A DNA stretch of 64,000 nucleotides, taken from the IMG/VR virus record IMGVR_UViG_3300032397_000003, positions 62,001 through 126,000 of that record. One strand, written 5' to 3'. The notes under the pieces are model-generated. The model had not been told where the DNA came from, made no database searches, and saw only the letters and a list, made by a program, of their open reading frames with translations. This document shows, one piece after another, positions 50,028 to 58,243 of the stretch. Each line of letters opens with the position of its first letter. The first letter of the stretch is position 1. The position numbers were made by a program, and so were the translations under genes. Source of the stretch: a virus.

Positions 50028-50672
50028 TTAAAGAGCAGATGTACCCTGGGATAATCTAATATTATCACAAGTAAACTCAGCAGTAATTATTTCATTTTCT
50101 CCTGAAGCATGGTCATATCCTATGCCTGTTACATTTTTAAACTTCATTCCATCTATTTTTATCCATTCAGGAGAAGGTAACATATCAGGTTGCATTGGAA
50201 TTATAATAGCAGTTTTTTTACTAGCGTCTTGATCATCTTTAAATAAATAATCACCCCTTAAATTTTTAAATCCAAGTGAGCTTCCTTTAGAAAATGTTAC
50301 AATCTCTTCTTCCCATTTTCTAAAATATCCTTTAACGTTACCAAAACTATTTTCTAGAAAAGTACAACTAAAAGTATCAGTATAAACTAAATCTTTTAGA
50401 AATTGTCTACCACCACTTCTTTGATATTCAAATCCAGTTAATGGGATATCATTTATAGCATATAGATTAACTCTCATCATAATGGTATCTAAAACTGATA
50501 AAGCTATACCACCCGGAGTTTTTGGAAATGTTTCTGGATAAATAAGCATTTCAAATAAACATTTATGTTGAAGTGAGAAAGTAGATGCTAAAGCTATATC
50601 AGCTTCATTTAGAATAGCTGCAGCATCTACTACAGACTTATAACCATTTATAACACTATTAGCAATAGCCAT
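50028..50672 (-). CDS. second tail tube-like protein
   Basis: 214 aa. The C-terminal KIDGMKFKNVTGIGYDHASGENEIITAEF pattern and an earlier VYTDTFSCTFLENSFG block are of the tube fold; length and position 7 nt after the first tube gene fit a tube paralogue or tube-terminal protein. Two tube-like genes in a row also occur in other contractile phages. Confidence 0.6.
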   Translation of the reverse strand: MAIANSVINGYKSVVDAAAILNEADIALASTFSLQHKCLFEMLIYPETFPKTPGGIALSVLDTIMMRVNLYAINDIPLTGFEYQRSGGRQFLKDLVYTDTFSCTFLENSFGNVKGYFRKWEEEIVTFSKGSSLGFKNLRGDYLFKDDQDASKKTAIIIPMQPDMLPSPEWIKIDGMKFKNVTGIGYDHASGENEIITAEFTCDNIRLSQGTSAL

Positions 50673-50679
50673 ATTATAA

Positions 50680-51192
50680 TTACTCTACAGTCATTACAAC
50701 ATATATGAATATAACAGTTATTCTTAATGGATCACCTGATTGGTTATCAAATGTTTGAATCTTAACAGATTTAGGTTTAGCATATTTAAAACTAATAGTT
50801 TTTACACCTGATTGAGTTCTATCTTCTGCTTGTACTATCACTGTTGATCTTGCCATTATTTCTGGAAGAGCTGTACCATTAGAATGATCGTAAGACATAT
50901 CAGACCATTTTCTAATATCATCATATACTTTCCATGCTTGATCAAGTCTTATATCAATTGTAAATTCTTTTGTAGTTTCTTGTAACATACCTGTCTTAGG
51001 AATTTTAAATCCTTTTCTGAATATCTCATATACGTTTACTACATCTTCAGGTGGATCGAAAGTTTGATCACATCTTAAAGATATTGCATTAGCATCACCA
51101 CCACCTGGAATACCATTTGGAAATATAATTGAGAACTGCGATGCTAGGGCGTCGTCTCCAAGAGAGAGTATTTGATCTGTTGAAATCGCCAT
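50680..51192 (-). CDS. tail tube protein
   Basis: 170 aa, directly downstream of the sheath gene. FSIIFPNGIPGGGDANAISLRCDQTFDPP at the N-end, EFTIDIRLDQAWKVYDDIRKW in the middle and PLRITVIFIYV at the end match T4 gp19-type tubes. GAGG site 9 nt upstream. It builds the inner tail tube. Confidence 0.8.
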   Translation of the reverse strand: MAISTDQILSLGDDALASQFSIIFPNGIPGGGDANAISLRCDQTFDPPEDVVNVYEIFRKGFKIPKTGMLQETTKEFTIDIRLDQAWKVYDDIRKWSDMSYDHSNGTALPEIMARSTVIVQAEDRTQSGVKTISFKYAKPKSVKIQTFDNQSGDPLRITVIFIYVVMTVE

Positions 51193-51226
51193 TTATTTTA
51201 CCTCTTTATTTATCTAAATTATTCTA

Positions 51227-51235
51227 ATATTAGTA
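51227..51235 (-). promoter_or_regulatory. TACTAATAT motif before the tube gene
   Basis: On the - strand, 34 nt before the tube start, and sharing bases with the hairpin at 51230-51259. One mismatch to TACTAATAA. Confidence 0.35.
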
Positions 51236-51259
51236 AGGGAATATTTCATCCCTTACTAA
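51230..51259 (-). terminator. hairpin between sheath and tube genes
   Basis: TTAGTAAGGGA and TCCCTTACTAA form a perfect 11-bp stem with an 8-nt loop, 7 nt after the sheath stop. No long T run follows, so a partial terminator or RNA-end stabiliser is likely, letting sheath and tube be made in different amounts. Confidence 0.6.
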
Positions 51260-51266
51260 AATTTTA

Positions 51267-53417
51267 TTAAGCCGTTAAACTTTCAATTGAAATATTTTGC
51301 CCTATTCTAGTAAGTCTTAAAATAACCCACTGAGAATTTGGGGTGATCTGGCAATAAAAATCTAGGACGAACTGACGATTATTTAAAACAGTATTGGTAT
51401 TATTTGTAGCGTCGCAAATAATTTTGTAGGCTCTAATCCATCCATTTGCCTTGATAGGTTCTACAAATTCTTCTGTTTGAACCTTAGCCATCATTCTATG
51501 AAGAGGATCGTTGATTTTAAATTCTTGTTTTCTAAGTATTTGCTTTGTAATAACTTCTATCATATACTTATAAACTCTTCTTGTACCAACAAAACTTGTA
51601 TCACTATTTGTTACTTGTAGAGTTTGATCTCCATAACACATAAGACCATAAGCCTGATCTAGTATAATAGGGTTGATTTGATTATTGTAGAATGAATCAA
51701 GCTCTGCTTGGGTATAATCAATTTCAACTTCTTTAACTACCCAATCATTTAACTGACCACCATGATTACTTTCATCTAATCCTGCTGGAGATGCAGCATC
51801 ATAAACATCTGACATATAAGCAAACTTTTTACCAACTGAACCAACATTTGAAATCCATGCAAAACTATTATTATAATCATCTTGAATTTTTGCCCAGTTG
51901 TGATAAAGTCCTACATCATCAGTATCAAGAGCTAAACTTGATCTAAACGCTAATGCTTGAGAAGCACTTGCTCCAAGAGGAACACATGTAATACCTTGAC
52001 CCCATACTTGATAAGTTTGAATAAGGGTATTTATAGTATTTGCATGAGTACCATAACAATCCATAAATATTTTAGCTTTATACTTATTAGCATATTGGAA
52101 TTGATTCCATGCCGTAGTAAAATCACCTGTTACAGGATCATTACCTCTAGAACCACCTGTAAATGCTATTACTGCTGAATTAACTGTATAAGGAGTTGCT
52201 GTATAAGCAGGATTTAATTTAAAAGTTACATAAGGATTTTCATCAAATACATCTACATAATAAAGAGACTTTCCAAACGCATCTTTCTCATTTATAAGTG
52301 AATAATTATATGCTTGTATAAGTGAATTACCCGTTGATCCCACTTTGTAAAGAGTAAGAGTAAATTTACTTCCTGATACATAAGCAACTGAAGCTGCTAG
52401 ATCATCTGTATAAGGAGAAGTGGTAAAGAAACTATGGGATACGGTGGTTGAAGTATCTGCTGTATAACGATAATCAAAAGTTACTGCTCGTCCATATTGA
52501 GGAATAGATAAAGTTGGATTTGTTCCTGTACTTGCAAGACTTGTACCACCAGAACTAAATACTGCTGTTAATGCAGAATCTCCTGTAGCTGGATCACTTA
52601 CTGTTATATTACCAGATGTACTTCCATTTCTTCCTACTATGTTTATAAAGTTCCCCGAAACTGAAGCTGCAGTATAACCAAATGCTACATTTATAGCTGA
52701 TATAACTGCTGTTCTTAAAGTTGTTGCAGATTGCCCTAGATTAAGAGTTTGTATTGAACCATCTATAATAATTTTAATATACTTATCTGTTGATCCAACA
52801 CTTAAATTATAACTTGATGCTCCATTTACATCTGTAGTTACTGTAGCATAACTTCCAGCTACTCCTGCAAAAGTAAGAGAGAATACCCCTGTTGCTAAAG
52901 TTACTGAACCTGCTGTAATATCTGCTCCAGACAATGCACCACCTGTAGCCATAGTAACTGTTTTTTCAATTCCATTAACTTTTACTTTAAAGTTAGGTTC
53001 ATCTGATACTGGAATATTTGTTATTGTTCCTGAGAATGTAGCGGTTACTCCATTTCCTGTTCCTACTGCATGAGTAGCTCCTTTAGCAGTTGATCCATAG
53101 CTAAAAGTAGAAGGGGTTCTTCCTACTCCAAAAGCAGTTACTGTTGCTTTCCCTACATCAATTCCACCATAGGCTGAATTTGTTCCTATTGCAGAAGCTA
53201 CCCATAAAGGTGCTCTTCTTGTAAATGCAATAGCTTCAAAAACACCTGGATAGGATGCTGAAGGTGTTCCAAGCTCTCTTAAACAATCCTCTTCAGATTG
53301 AAGATACATTGGAGTTGATTTTCCTTTAGCCGAATTTAAAACCATAGCCCCTGTCTCATCAACAAGAGTATTTATAAATCCACTCAAATCGCGCTCTAAA
53401 ACTTGCGTTCTACTCAT
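51267..53417 (-). CDS. tail sheath protein
   Basis: 716 aa, close to T4 gp18. N-end LERDLSGFINTLVDETGAMVL, an AFTGGSRGNDPVTGDF segment (about 420-435), and the conserved C-terminal block YNNQINPIILDQAYGLMCYG, then RRVYKYMIEVITKQIL and DFYCQITPNSQWVILRLTRIGQ. Residues about 90-330 look like inserted Gly/Ser/Thr-rich, repeat-like beta domains facing outward. It forms the contractile outer tail. Confidence 0.9.
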   Translation of the reverse strand: MSRTQVLERDLSGFINTLVDETGAMVLNSAKGKSTPMYLQSEEDCLRELGTPSASYPGVFEAIAFTRRAPLWVASAIGTNSAYGGIDVGKATVTAFGVGRTPSTFSYGSTAKGATHAVGTGNGVTATFSGTITNIPVSDEPNFKVKVNGIEKTVTMATGGALSGADITAGSVTLATGVFSLTFAGVAGSYATVTTDVNGASSYNLSVGSTDKYIKIIIDGSIQTLNLGQSATTLRTAVISAINVAFGYTAASVSGNFINIVGRNGSTSGNITVSDPATGDSALTAVFSSGGTSLASTGTNPTLSIPQYGRAVTFDYRYTADTSTTVSHSFFTTSPYTDDLAASVAYVSGSKFTLTLYKVGSTGNSLIQAYNYSLINEKDAFGKSLYYVDVFDENPYVTFKLNPAYTATPYTVNSAVIAFTGGSRGNDPVTGDFTTAWNQFQYANKYKAKIFMDCYGTHANTINTLIQTYQVWGQGITCVPLGASASQALAFRSSLALDTDDVGLYHNWAKIQDDYNNSFAWISNVGSVGKKFAYMSDVYDAASPAGLDESNHGGQLNDWVVKEVEIDYTQAELDSFYNNQINPIILDQAYGLMCYGDQTLQVTNSDTSFVGTRRVYKYMIEVITKQILRKQEFKINDPLHRMMAKVQTEEFVEPIKANGWIRAYKIICDATNNTNTVLNNRQFVLDFYCQITPNSQWVILRLTRIGQNISIESLTA

Positions 53418-53463
53418 TATTTTGTATACCTCTGTGTAATCATAATTTCCCTTTTTCCATAAA

Positions 53464-53521
53464 TTTCATTTATTATTAGTAAAAAATTTTTAAAGAAAAT
53501 AATTACTAATAATAAATGAAA
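53464..53521. promoter_or_regulatory. 19-bp perfect inverted repeat, divergent late-type promoter pair
   Basis: TTTCATTTATTATTAGTAA (53464-53482) and its exact complement TTACTAATAATAAATGAAA (53503-53521), separated by 20 nt. Each arm carries TACTAATAA pointing outward: one toward the sheath start (53417), one toward the ORF at 53540. A hairpin role is also possible. Confidence 0.55.
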
Positions 53522-53539
53522 ATAAAGGAGTTGTGTATT

Positions 53540-53674
53540 ATGGGAGTATTTTTAATAAGTTTAGCTATTTCTGCATTTATAACCTATATAAAGGAAGAAA
53601 TGAGAGAGGATTTTTATTGTCGATTTTTTTACACTTTTTTAGTAATTTTTTTAATAAAAAGTTTAACTTTTTAA
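53540..53674 (+). CDS. 44-aa membrane peptide
   Basis: ATG with AAAGGAG 9 nt upstream, just past the inverted repeat. Two hydrophobic stretches (2-17 and 29-44) around the charged KEEMRED. Possibly a small envelope protein expressed late. Not recognised. Confidence 0.5.
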   Translation: MGVFLISLAISAFITYIKEEMREDFYCRFFYTFLVIFLIKSLTF

Positions 53675-53693
53675 GTTTTTTCTATATATTATA
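53662..53693 (+). promoter_or_regulatory. bipartite phage promoter, copy 14
   Basis: TTTAACTTTTT at 53662 and TTTCTATATATTATA at 53679-53693, starts 17 nt apart; 32 nt before the frameshifted gene. Confidence 0.72.
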
Positions 53694-53725
53694 ATTATAG
53701 AAAGAAATTAAAAAAGGAGTAAATT

Positions 53726-54101
53726 GTGACTAAAGAGCATAAATCAGTATTTGACTATGGAAGATTGTATGAGATGTCTAATCTCTTTCCAGAAGATACT
53801 GGTTTAAAATTTAAAATTTAAAGTTTGGATTTCAACTAAATCTGGTAGAGAGGGATATAATGCTAGAATTAAAATCTCTAATGCAGAGGGTACAGCATCA
53901 GTTATGATATGGGGAACCCCTAAAATTAAAGATACAAAAGGTAAGATAACTATTACAGGAAATGACTTGAAAGATATAGTTAAATTTGTAGAATTAAATA
54001 GGGAAGAACTTTTAAAGCATTGGGGAGGGGAAACAAGCAGTAAACAATTTACAAATGCAATTAAGTCTATTAAAAAAAATAAAAAAGGAGAAATAAGATG
54101 A
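53726..54101 (+). pseudogene. frameshifted gene, split by a 7-bp tandem duplication
   Basis: A GTG (53726) with AAAAAGGAG opens a frame that stops at 53819-53821. The tandem repeat AAAATTT (53806-53812 and 53813-53819) sits at the break. Removing one copy gives a continuous protein of about 122 aa: TGLKFKVWISTKSGREG ... EGTASVMIWG ... DIVKFVELNREELLKHWGGE. That pattern is familiar in small bacterial proteins of unknown function. The intact part from an internal ATG (53904, 65 aa) has no ribosome site. Overlaps the next start (ATGA). Confidence 0.7.
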
Positions 54102-54499
54102 AAAAATTAGTAATGAGTACAGTATTGATGTTTATAGTAGTAGTTGGTTATGCAAAAGAAGTAAGTATATTAGATGTAGATTACATAACAAGTTGGAAAT
54201 TGTTGGGGATGTCTACATGGGGTAGTGATGAATATACAAATGGAGATATGAGAATAGCGGCAGTAATAGAAGCCGATCAAATTACTCTTGTAGGTATTGA
54301 TGATATACCCCAAAAGATTAAAGAAGTGACTACAGCCATTGATGAAGAGGGTCTTAAAGTAACAACTATTAAAATGGAAGGTAATAAATTCTATTATACT
54401 ATTAAGCGAATCAGCTCAAATTCCATTATGTTTAAATTGATATTTGTTAAAAGTGGTAACGAGAGATTAAGATATATTCTGGGTAATGAAGAGCAGTAA
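54098..54499 (+). CDS. secreted (periplasmic) protein
   Basis: 133 aa, AAAGGAG site. Clear signal peptide MKKLVMSTVLMFIVVVGYA with cleavage likely before KE. The mature part is beta-like and has no Cys. Overlaps the broken gene upstream. Together with the following lipoprotein it looks like an envelope-directed moron. Not recognised. Confidence 0.62.
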   Translation: MKKLVMSTVLMFIVVVGYAKEVSILDVDYITSWKLLGMSTWGSDEYTNGDMRIAAVIEADQITLVGIDDIPQKIKEVTTAIDEEGLKVTTIKMEGNKFYYTIKRISSNSIMFKLIFVKSGNERLRYILGNEEQ

Positions 54500-54509
54500 T
54501 CGAATATGA

Positions 54510-54560
54510 AATAGAAAAATCTGAGAGAAAAATAGTTTAATTCTCTCAGATATTTCTATT
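54510..54560 (+). terminator. long hairpin terminator
   Basis: AATAGAAAAATCTGAGAGAA and TTCTCTCAGATATTTCTATT pair over about 19 bp with one mismatch, loop 11 nt. It ends the unit of the secreted protein gene. Confidence 0.72.
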
Positions 54561-54598
54561 TTATGATACATAAAAAATTTAAAAAACGGAGGATTTAA

Positions 54599-55969
54599 AT
54601 GAACAGTTTAAAAAGTTTAATTTGTATGGTTATTCTATCTGCATTTGTAGCATGTTCAGGAGGAGGTTCTGGGGAATCAACAGTAACTTATGTAAATAAT
54701 ACCCCAATAGTAGATACCGGTACTCCGGTAACTTTTCAAGGTACAATCGAAAAAGGGGCATTGCAAAGAGGGTCTAGAGTTATTGCATCAGAATGGAATG
54801 TATTAACTGGTTATTCGGGACTATGCTTTAAAACATATACCACTGATGATAAAGGAAGTTACACAATTAAAAGTTCTAAAATAAAGGATATGATAGATGT
54901 TGAAGCAGAGGGATATTTTTTTAACGAAAACGATGCTTCTACGAACAATAAAATTATATTATATGGTTTACTAGACAGTAATAAAGCAACTTGGAATATC
55001 AATATTTTAACTCATATTATAAGATATAGAGTTATAAAACTTTTAGAGGATGATGTTGATTTTGATGATGCAGTTACAAGTGCTGTTACCTCACTTTATA
55101 ATAATTTAGGATGGGGAGTTGTAGATCCCTCTTTAATAAATGCAGTTGACAATCCACAATTATTATTTCTATCTAGTGCTATATGTAAAAATAGAACAGC
55201 TTCAGAAGTATCTAAACTATTAACTGATTTATCTTTAGACTTAGAGGATGGAAATATAGATATATCTATGCTTAATTCTTCTTTCGCTCTAGTGAATACA
55301 GCAACAGTAACTTCTAATATCATTGCAAAATATGGTAGTTGTCCTAATCTTGCAAATGTTAAATCTCAAGTATTAGCTCAAAGAGGATTAGTGGATATAA
55401 CCATTAAAATATTTACTGCTTCACCTATACCTTACTCTGGGGTAGATTGGTATATAAGAAATGCATCGAGTATAATGTATATGAAAGATAATAAATTAGA
55501 TAGTTTAGCCTCACTCCAGGTATCTATGTCTCATCTTGGAGTAACTACGAATAATATATCTAATAATATTCTAGAATTTTTTAGTATTACGGTTGATGGA
55601 GTAAAAACACTTTATTTTTCTCTGGGTTTTGAATCTAATAATATTATTAAACACTATAAGCAAGTAAATGGTATTGTTACCGAGATATCTAGTTTACCTA
55701 CAAAGCCTGTACCGGTTATTCAAACCCTTAATAATGGATTTTATAATTATTCAAATCCTAATCTATTAGATAGTAATTCCCATAGTTGGAACATAGGTAC
55801 TTTATATGGATATAAGATATGTGAGGACTTTATTGAAGGTACGCTTCATAGAGGAAAAACAATATTTGTAGAACAAGGAGCTGCGGGTATAAAAATATTA
55901 GGTTCTTATTGTGACTATACAGCAGATGGGGGATTTTTATATGGCACCTCTAACGCTAGATTTTGGTAA
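54599..55969 (+). CDS. predicted lipoprotein
   Basis: 456 aa, GGAGG site. Signal with lipobox FVAC (Cys19) followed by a GGGSGES linker, so it is anchored to a membrane outside the cytoplasm. Residues about 45-110 read like a carboxypeptidase-regulatory or transthyretin-like beta domain (GTIEKGALQRGSRVIA, DDKGSYTI). The later part is unrecognised. It lies between two hairpins, as a separate unit. Possible roles: receptor masking or superinfection exclusion (inference). Confidence 0.65.
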   Translation: MNSLKSLICMVILSAFVACSGGGSGESTVTYVNNTPIVDTGTPVTFQGTIEKGALQRGSRVIASEWNVLTGYSGLCFKTYTTDDKGSYTIKSSKIKDMIDVEAEGYFFNENDASTNNKIILYGLLDSNKATWNINILTHIIRYRVIKLLEDDVDFDDAVTSAVTSLYNNLGWGVVDPSLINAVDNPQLLFLSSAICKNRTASEVSKLLTDLSLDLEDGNIDISMLNSSFALVNTATVTSNIIAKYGSCPNLANVKSQVLAQRGLVDITIKIFTASPIPYSGVDWYIRNASSIMYMKDNKLDSLASLQVSMSHLGVTTNNISNNILEFFSITVDGVKTLYFSLGFESNNIIKHYKQVNGIVTEISSLPTKPVPVIQTLNNGFYNYSNPNLLDSNSHSWNIGTLYGYKICEDFIEGTLHRGKTIFVEQGAAGIKILGSYCDYTADGGFLYGTSNARFW

Positions 55970-55984
55970 TAATTTTTAAAACAG

Positions 55985-56020
55985 AAAGTTTGGAAGAATT
56001 AAATTATTCTTCCAAACTTT
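55985..56020 (+). terminator. intrinsic terminator after the lipoprotein gene
   Basis: AAAGTTTGGAAGAA (55985-55998) pairs perfectly with TTCTTCCAAACTTT (56007-56020), loop TTAAATTA, followed by TCTAT. 15 nt after the stop codon. Confidence 0.8.
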
Positions 56021-56033
56021 TCTATATAATTAA
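56019..56033 (+). promoter_or_regulatory. variant phage promoter core, copy 15
   Basis: TTTCTATATAATTAA, matching the core for the first 10 bases. The upstream position is taken by the terminator stem and has no good TTTAATT. Weaker or different promoter. Confidence 0.4.
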
Positions 56034-56048
56034 ATAAGGAGAAATAGA

Positions 56049-56162
56049 ATGACAAGACAGGAAAGAATTCAAGAGATTAAGAAACAAATTCCTAATACTA
56101 TTAAAAATCCTGAAGTGATTGAAAAAGTAGCTGAAATAATAATGAAGCAATGGGGAATGTAA
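56049..56162 (+). CDS. small helical hypothetical protein
   Basis: 37 aa with AAGGAG 10 nt upstream. Charged, helical. Its stop overlaps the start of the next gene (TAATG). Not recognised. Confidence 0.5.
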   Translation: MTRQERIQEIKKQIPNTIKNPEVIEKVAEIIMKQWGM

Positions 56163-56740
56163 TGAAGTATATTTTTCAAGATATAAGGGACTGGTTACTT
56201 ATAGAACCTTTTAAATTAAGTTATTTTACTTATATTTTCAGAAGACCTTATTACAGATGGCAATTATTTAAAAGATTCTGTAAAACTCCTTATTATGGAT
56301 GTTGGGAATTATGTAATCCTATATTTGATTATTCATTTGAAATACTCTGCGAGTTCTACGAAAACTACGAAGATAAAATTAAGTACCGTTGGAATATAGA
56401 TGAAGCTAATGAGTATGAAAAAGAAATGATTATATATCAGAATAAAGCTAATGAGGAACTAGAATATCTTTATAATTGGTATACAGTAACAAGACCAAGA
56501 AGAGAAGAAGAAATAGAGTACTTACTACATACATGGTGTGAACACCATGTTAGTTGGTGGGATAGATGCCAAGATGAAACAGATAACGAAAAAGGTATGA
56601 GACAGTACTATTCTAATCCTAATAACAAGTATGCTGATTATTTACATAAAATGATGAATGAGGAAGAAACTCAGTTTGAACAAGAAAAAGAAGATAATCT
56701 AATCAGATTGATAAAATTAAGAAATAGGTTATGGGATTAA
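56162..56740 (+). CDS. hypothetical protein rich in aromatic and charged residues
   Basis: 192 aa from the ATG at 56162 (TAATG overlap); a frame-matched ATG at 56150 lies inside the previous gene. Many Tyr, Trp and Glu; helical. FRRPYYRWQLFKRF near residue 20-35. Not recognised. Confidence 0.55.
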   Translation: MKYIFQDIRDWLLIEPFKLSYFTYIFRRPYYRWQLFKRFCKTPYYGCWELCNPIFDYSFEILCEFYENYEDKIKYRWNIDEANEYEKEMIIYQNKANEELEYLYNWYTVTRPRREEEIEYLLHTWCEHHVSWWDRCQDETDNEKGMRQYYSNPNNKYADYLHKMMNEEETQFEQEKEDNLIRLIKLRNRLWD

Positions 56741-56770
56741 GAATTTTAAATTTATAAGGAGAGAATAAAT

Positions 56771-58114
56771 ATGAAGCTATCGGTGCAAGGAAATCCAAAC
56801 TACTGTGCTACTATTGTAGCAATAGATAATGTAATAGAACTTGAGAATTGTCAAAATATTCAAGGAACTATTATACAAGGTTGTCATGTAATTGTAAGTA
56901 AGGAAGTAAAGGTTGGTGATGTGGGGGTTTTCTTCCCTACAGAATGTTCTATCAAAGATATTTTTCTTAAAGCTAATAATCTTTACAGAGATAAAGAATT
57001 AAATACTGATAAAGAGAAAGCAGGGTTCTTTGAGTTAAATGGTAGAGTTCGTTGTATGAAGCTTAGAGGATTTAAGTCTGATGGATTCTTTATGCCTATG
57101 CATAGTTTAGCTAGCATTCCCGATATTAAAAATAATTTTGAGAAATATGTAGCCTCTGCTTCTATACCTATTGGAACAGACTTTGATCATATTGATGGAC
57201 AAATGATTTGTGAGAAGTATATAATTAAATCTAAAACTCAAGGAGCACCAAATTCTAAAAAAGATAAAAAGAGTCTTAAAGTAAAAAGATTTAATAAACT
57301 CCGAGATGACATCTTTCGCTTCCACATCGATACTGCCCAGCTTGCAAAGAATATGCTTATGATAAATCCTGATGACATAATTTCCATAACAGAAAAAGTT
57401 CATGGTACCTCGGCCATCGCATCTTATATTCTATGTAATAGAAAACTTACATGGAAAGATAAACTCGCTAAACTTATTGGAGCTAAAGTAAATGAATTTG
57501 AATACGACCACATCTGGAGTTCCAGAAGAGTCATAAAAAATCAGTATTTATACGAAGATAAGTTGACTCATTTCTACTCAGAAGATATTTGGAAAACTGG
57601 AATGGACGAGCTTAAACCCTTTATCCAAAAAGATATGACAATCTATTATGAAATCGTTGGGTACTTATCAGAAGGGAAAATGATTCAAGGTCAATTTGAT
57701 TATGGATGTCAAGTAGGCAAGCATGAGAAATATGTATACCGTATCACAACGACCAATGAAAGTGGGGTAGCTTTTGAATGGAGTATGAAGCAAGTTCAGG
57801 ATTGGTGTAAACAGAATGGATTAAAAGCTGTTCCTCTTCATTACTATGGATATGCTAAAGACTTGTTTAAGGATATTAGTGTTGAGAATCACTGGCATGA
57901 GAATTTTCTATCTAAACTACAGGACACTTATCTTGAAAAGAAATGTACTATGTGTCGTAATGATGTACCGGCAGAGGGAATCTGTTTAAGAAAGGAATCG
58001 CTCGACATTGAAGTCTGGAAATTAAAATCGTTTGCTTTCAGAGCTATGGAGACAAAAGAGATGGATTCTGGTAATGAGAATATAGAAGACTCTCAAGAAA
58101 TAGATGCTGTATAA
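56771..58114 (+). CDS. RNA ligase (DRB0094/Rnl5-like nucleotidyltransferase)
   Basis: 447 aa, AAGGAGAG site. An N-terminal OB-like region (1-150) precedes the ligase core: motif I ITEKVHGTSA with Lys209 as adenylated residue, motif IIIa/III-like IYYEIVGY, motif IV-like AEGICLRKE and motif V-like WKLKSFAF. This order fits ATP-dependent RNA ligases of the DRB0094 type. It seals breaks in RNA, possibly tRNAs cut by host defence nucleases. The acidic C-tail is unremarkable. Confidence 0.78.
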   Translation: MKLSVQGNPNYCATIVAIDNVIELENCQNIQGTIIQGCHVIVSKEVKVGDVGVFFPTECSIKDIFLKANNLYRDKELNTDKEKAGFFELNGRVRCMKLRGFKSDGFFMPMHSLASIPDIKNNFEKYVASASIPIGTDFDHIDGQMICEKYIIKSKTQGAPNSKKDKKSLKVKRFNKLRDDIFRFHIDTAQLAKNMLMINPDDIISITEKVHGTSAIASYILCNRKLTWKDKLAKLIGAKVNEFEYDHIWSSRRVIKNQYLYEDKLTHFYSEDIWKTGMDELKPFIQKDMTIYYEIVGYLSEGKMIQGQFDYGCQVGKHEKYVYRITTTNESGVAFEWSMKQVQDWCKQNGLKAVPLHYYGYAKDLFKDISVENHWHENFLSKLQDTYLEKKCTMCRNDVPAEGICLRKESLDIEVWKLKSFAFRAMETKEMDSGNENIEDSQEIDAV

Positions 58115-58148
58115 GACTTCTTACTAAAAATAATAATTCGCTCTGGTT

Positions 58149-58238
58149 ATGAAAGAAATAAACAATATCGGCGTTGAGTCTACTGATTGCATTCATGACT
58201 CTTTTCCGAAGCGGATTATTAAAAAATTTAAAGGATAA
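58149..58238 (+). CDS. 29-aa hypothetical peptide
   Basis: ATG to TAA in the gap before the glycosyltransferase gene; higher G+C than its neighbours and no clear ribosome site. Weak support. Confidence 0.25.
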   Translation: MKEINNIGVESTDCIHDSFPKRIIKKFKG

Positions 58239-58243
58239 AATAA

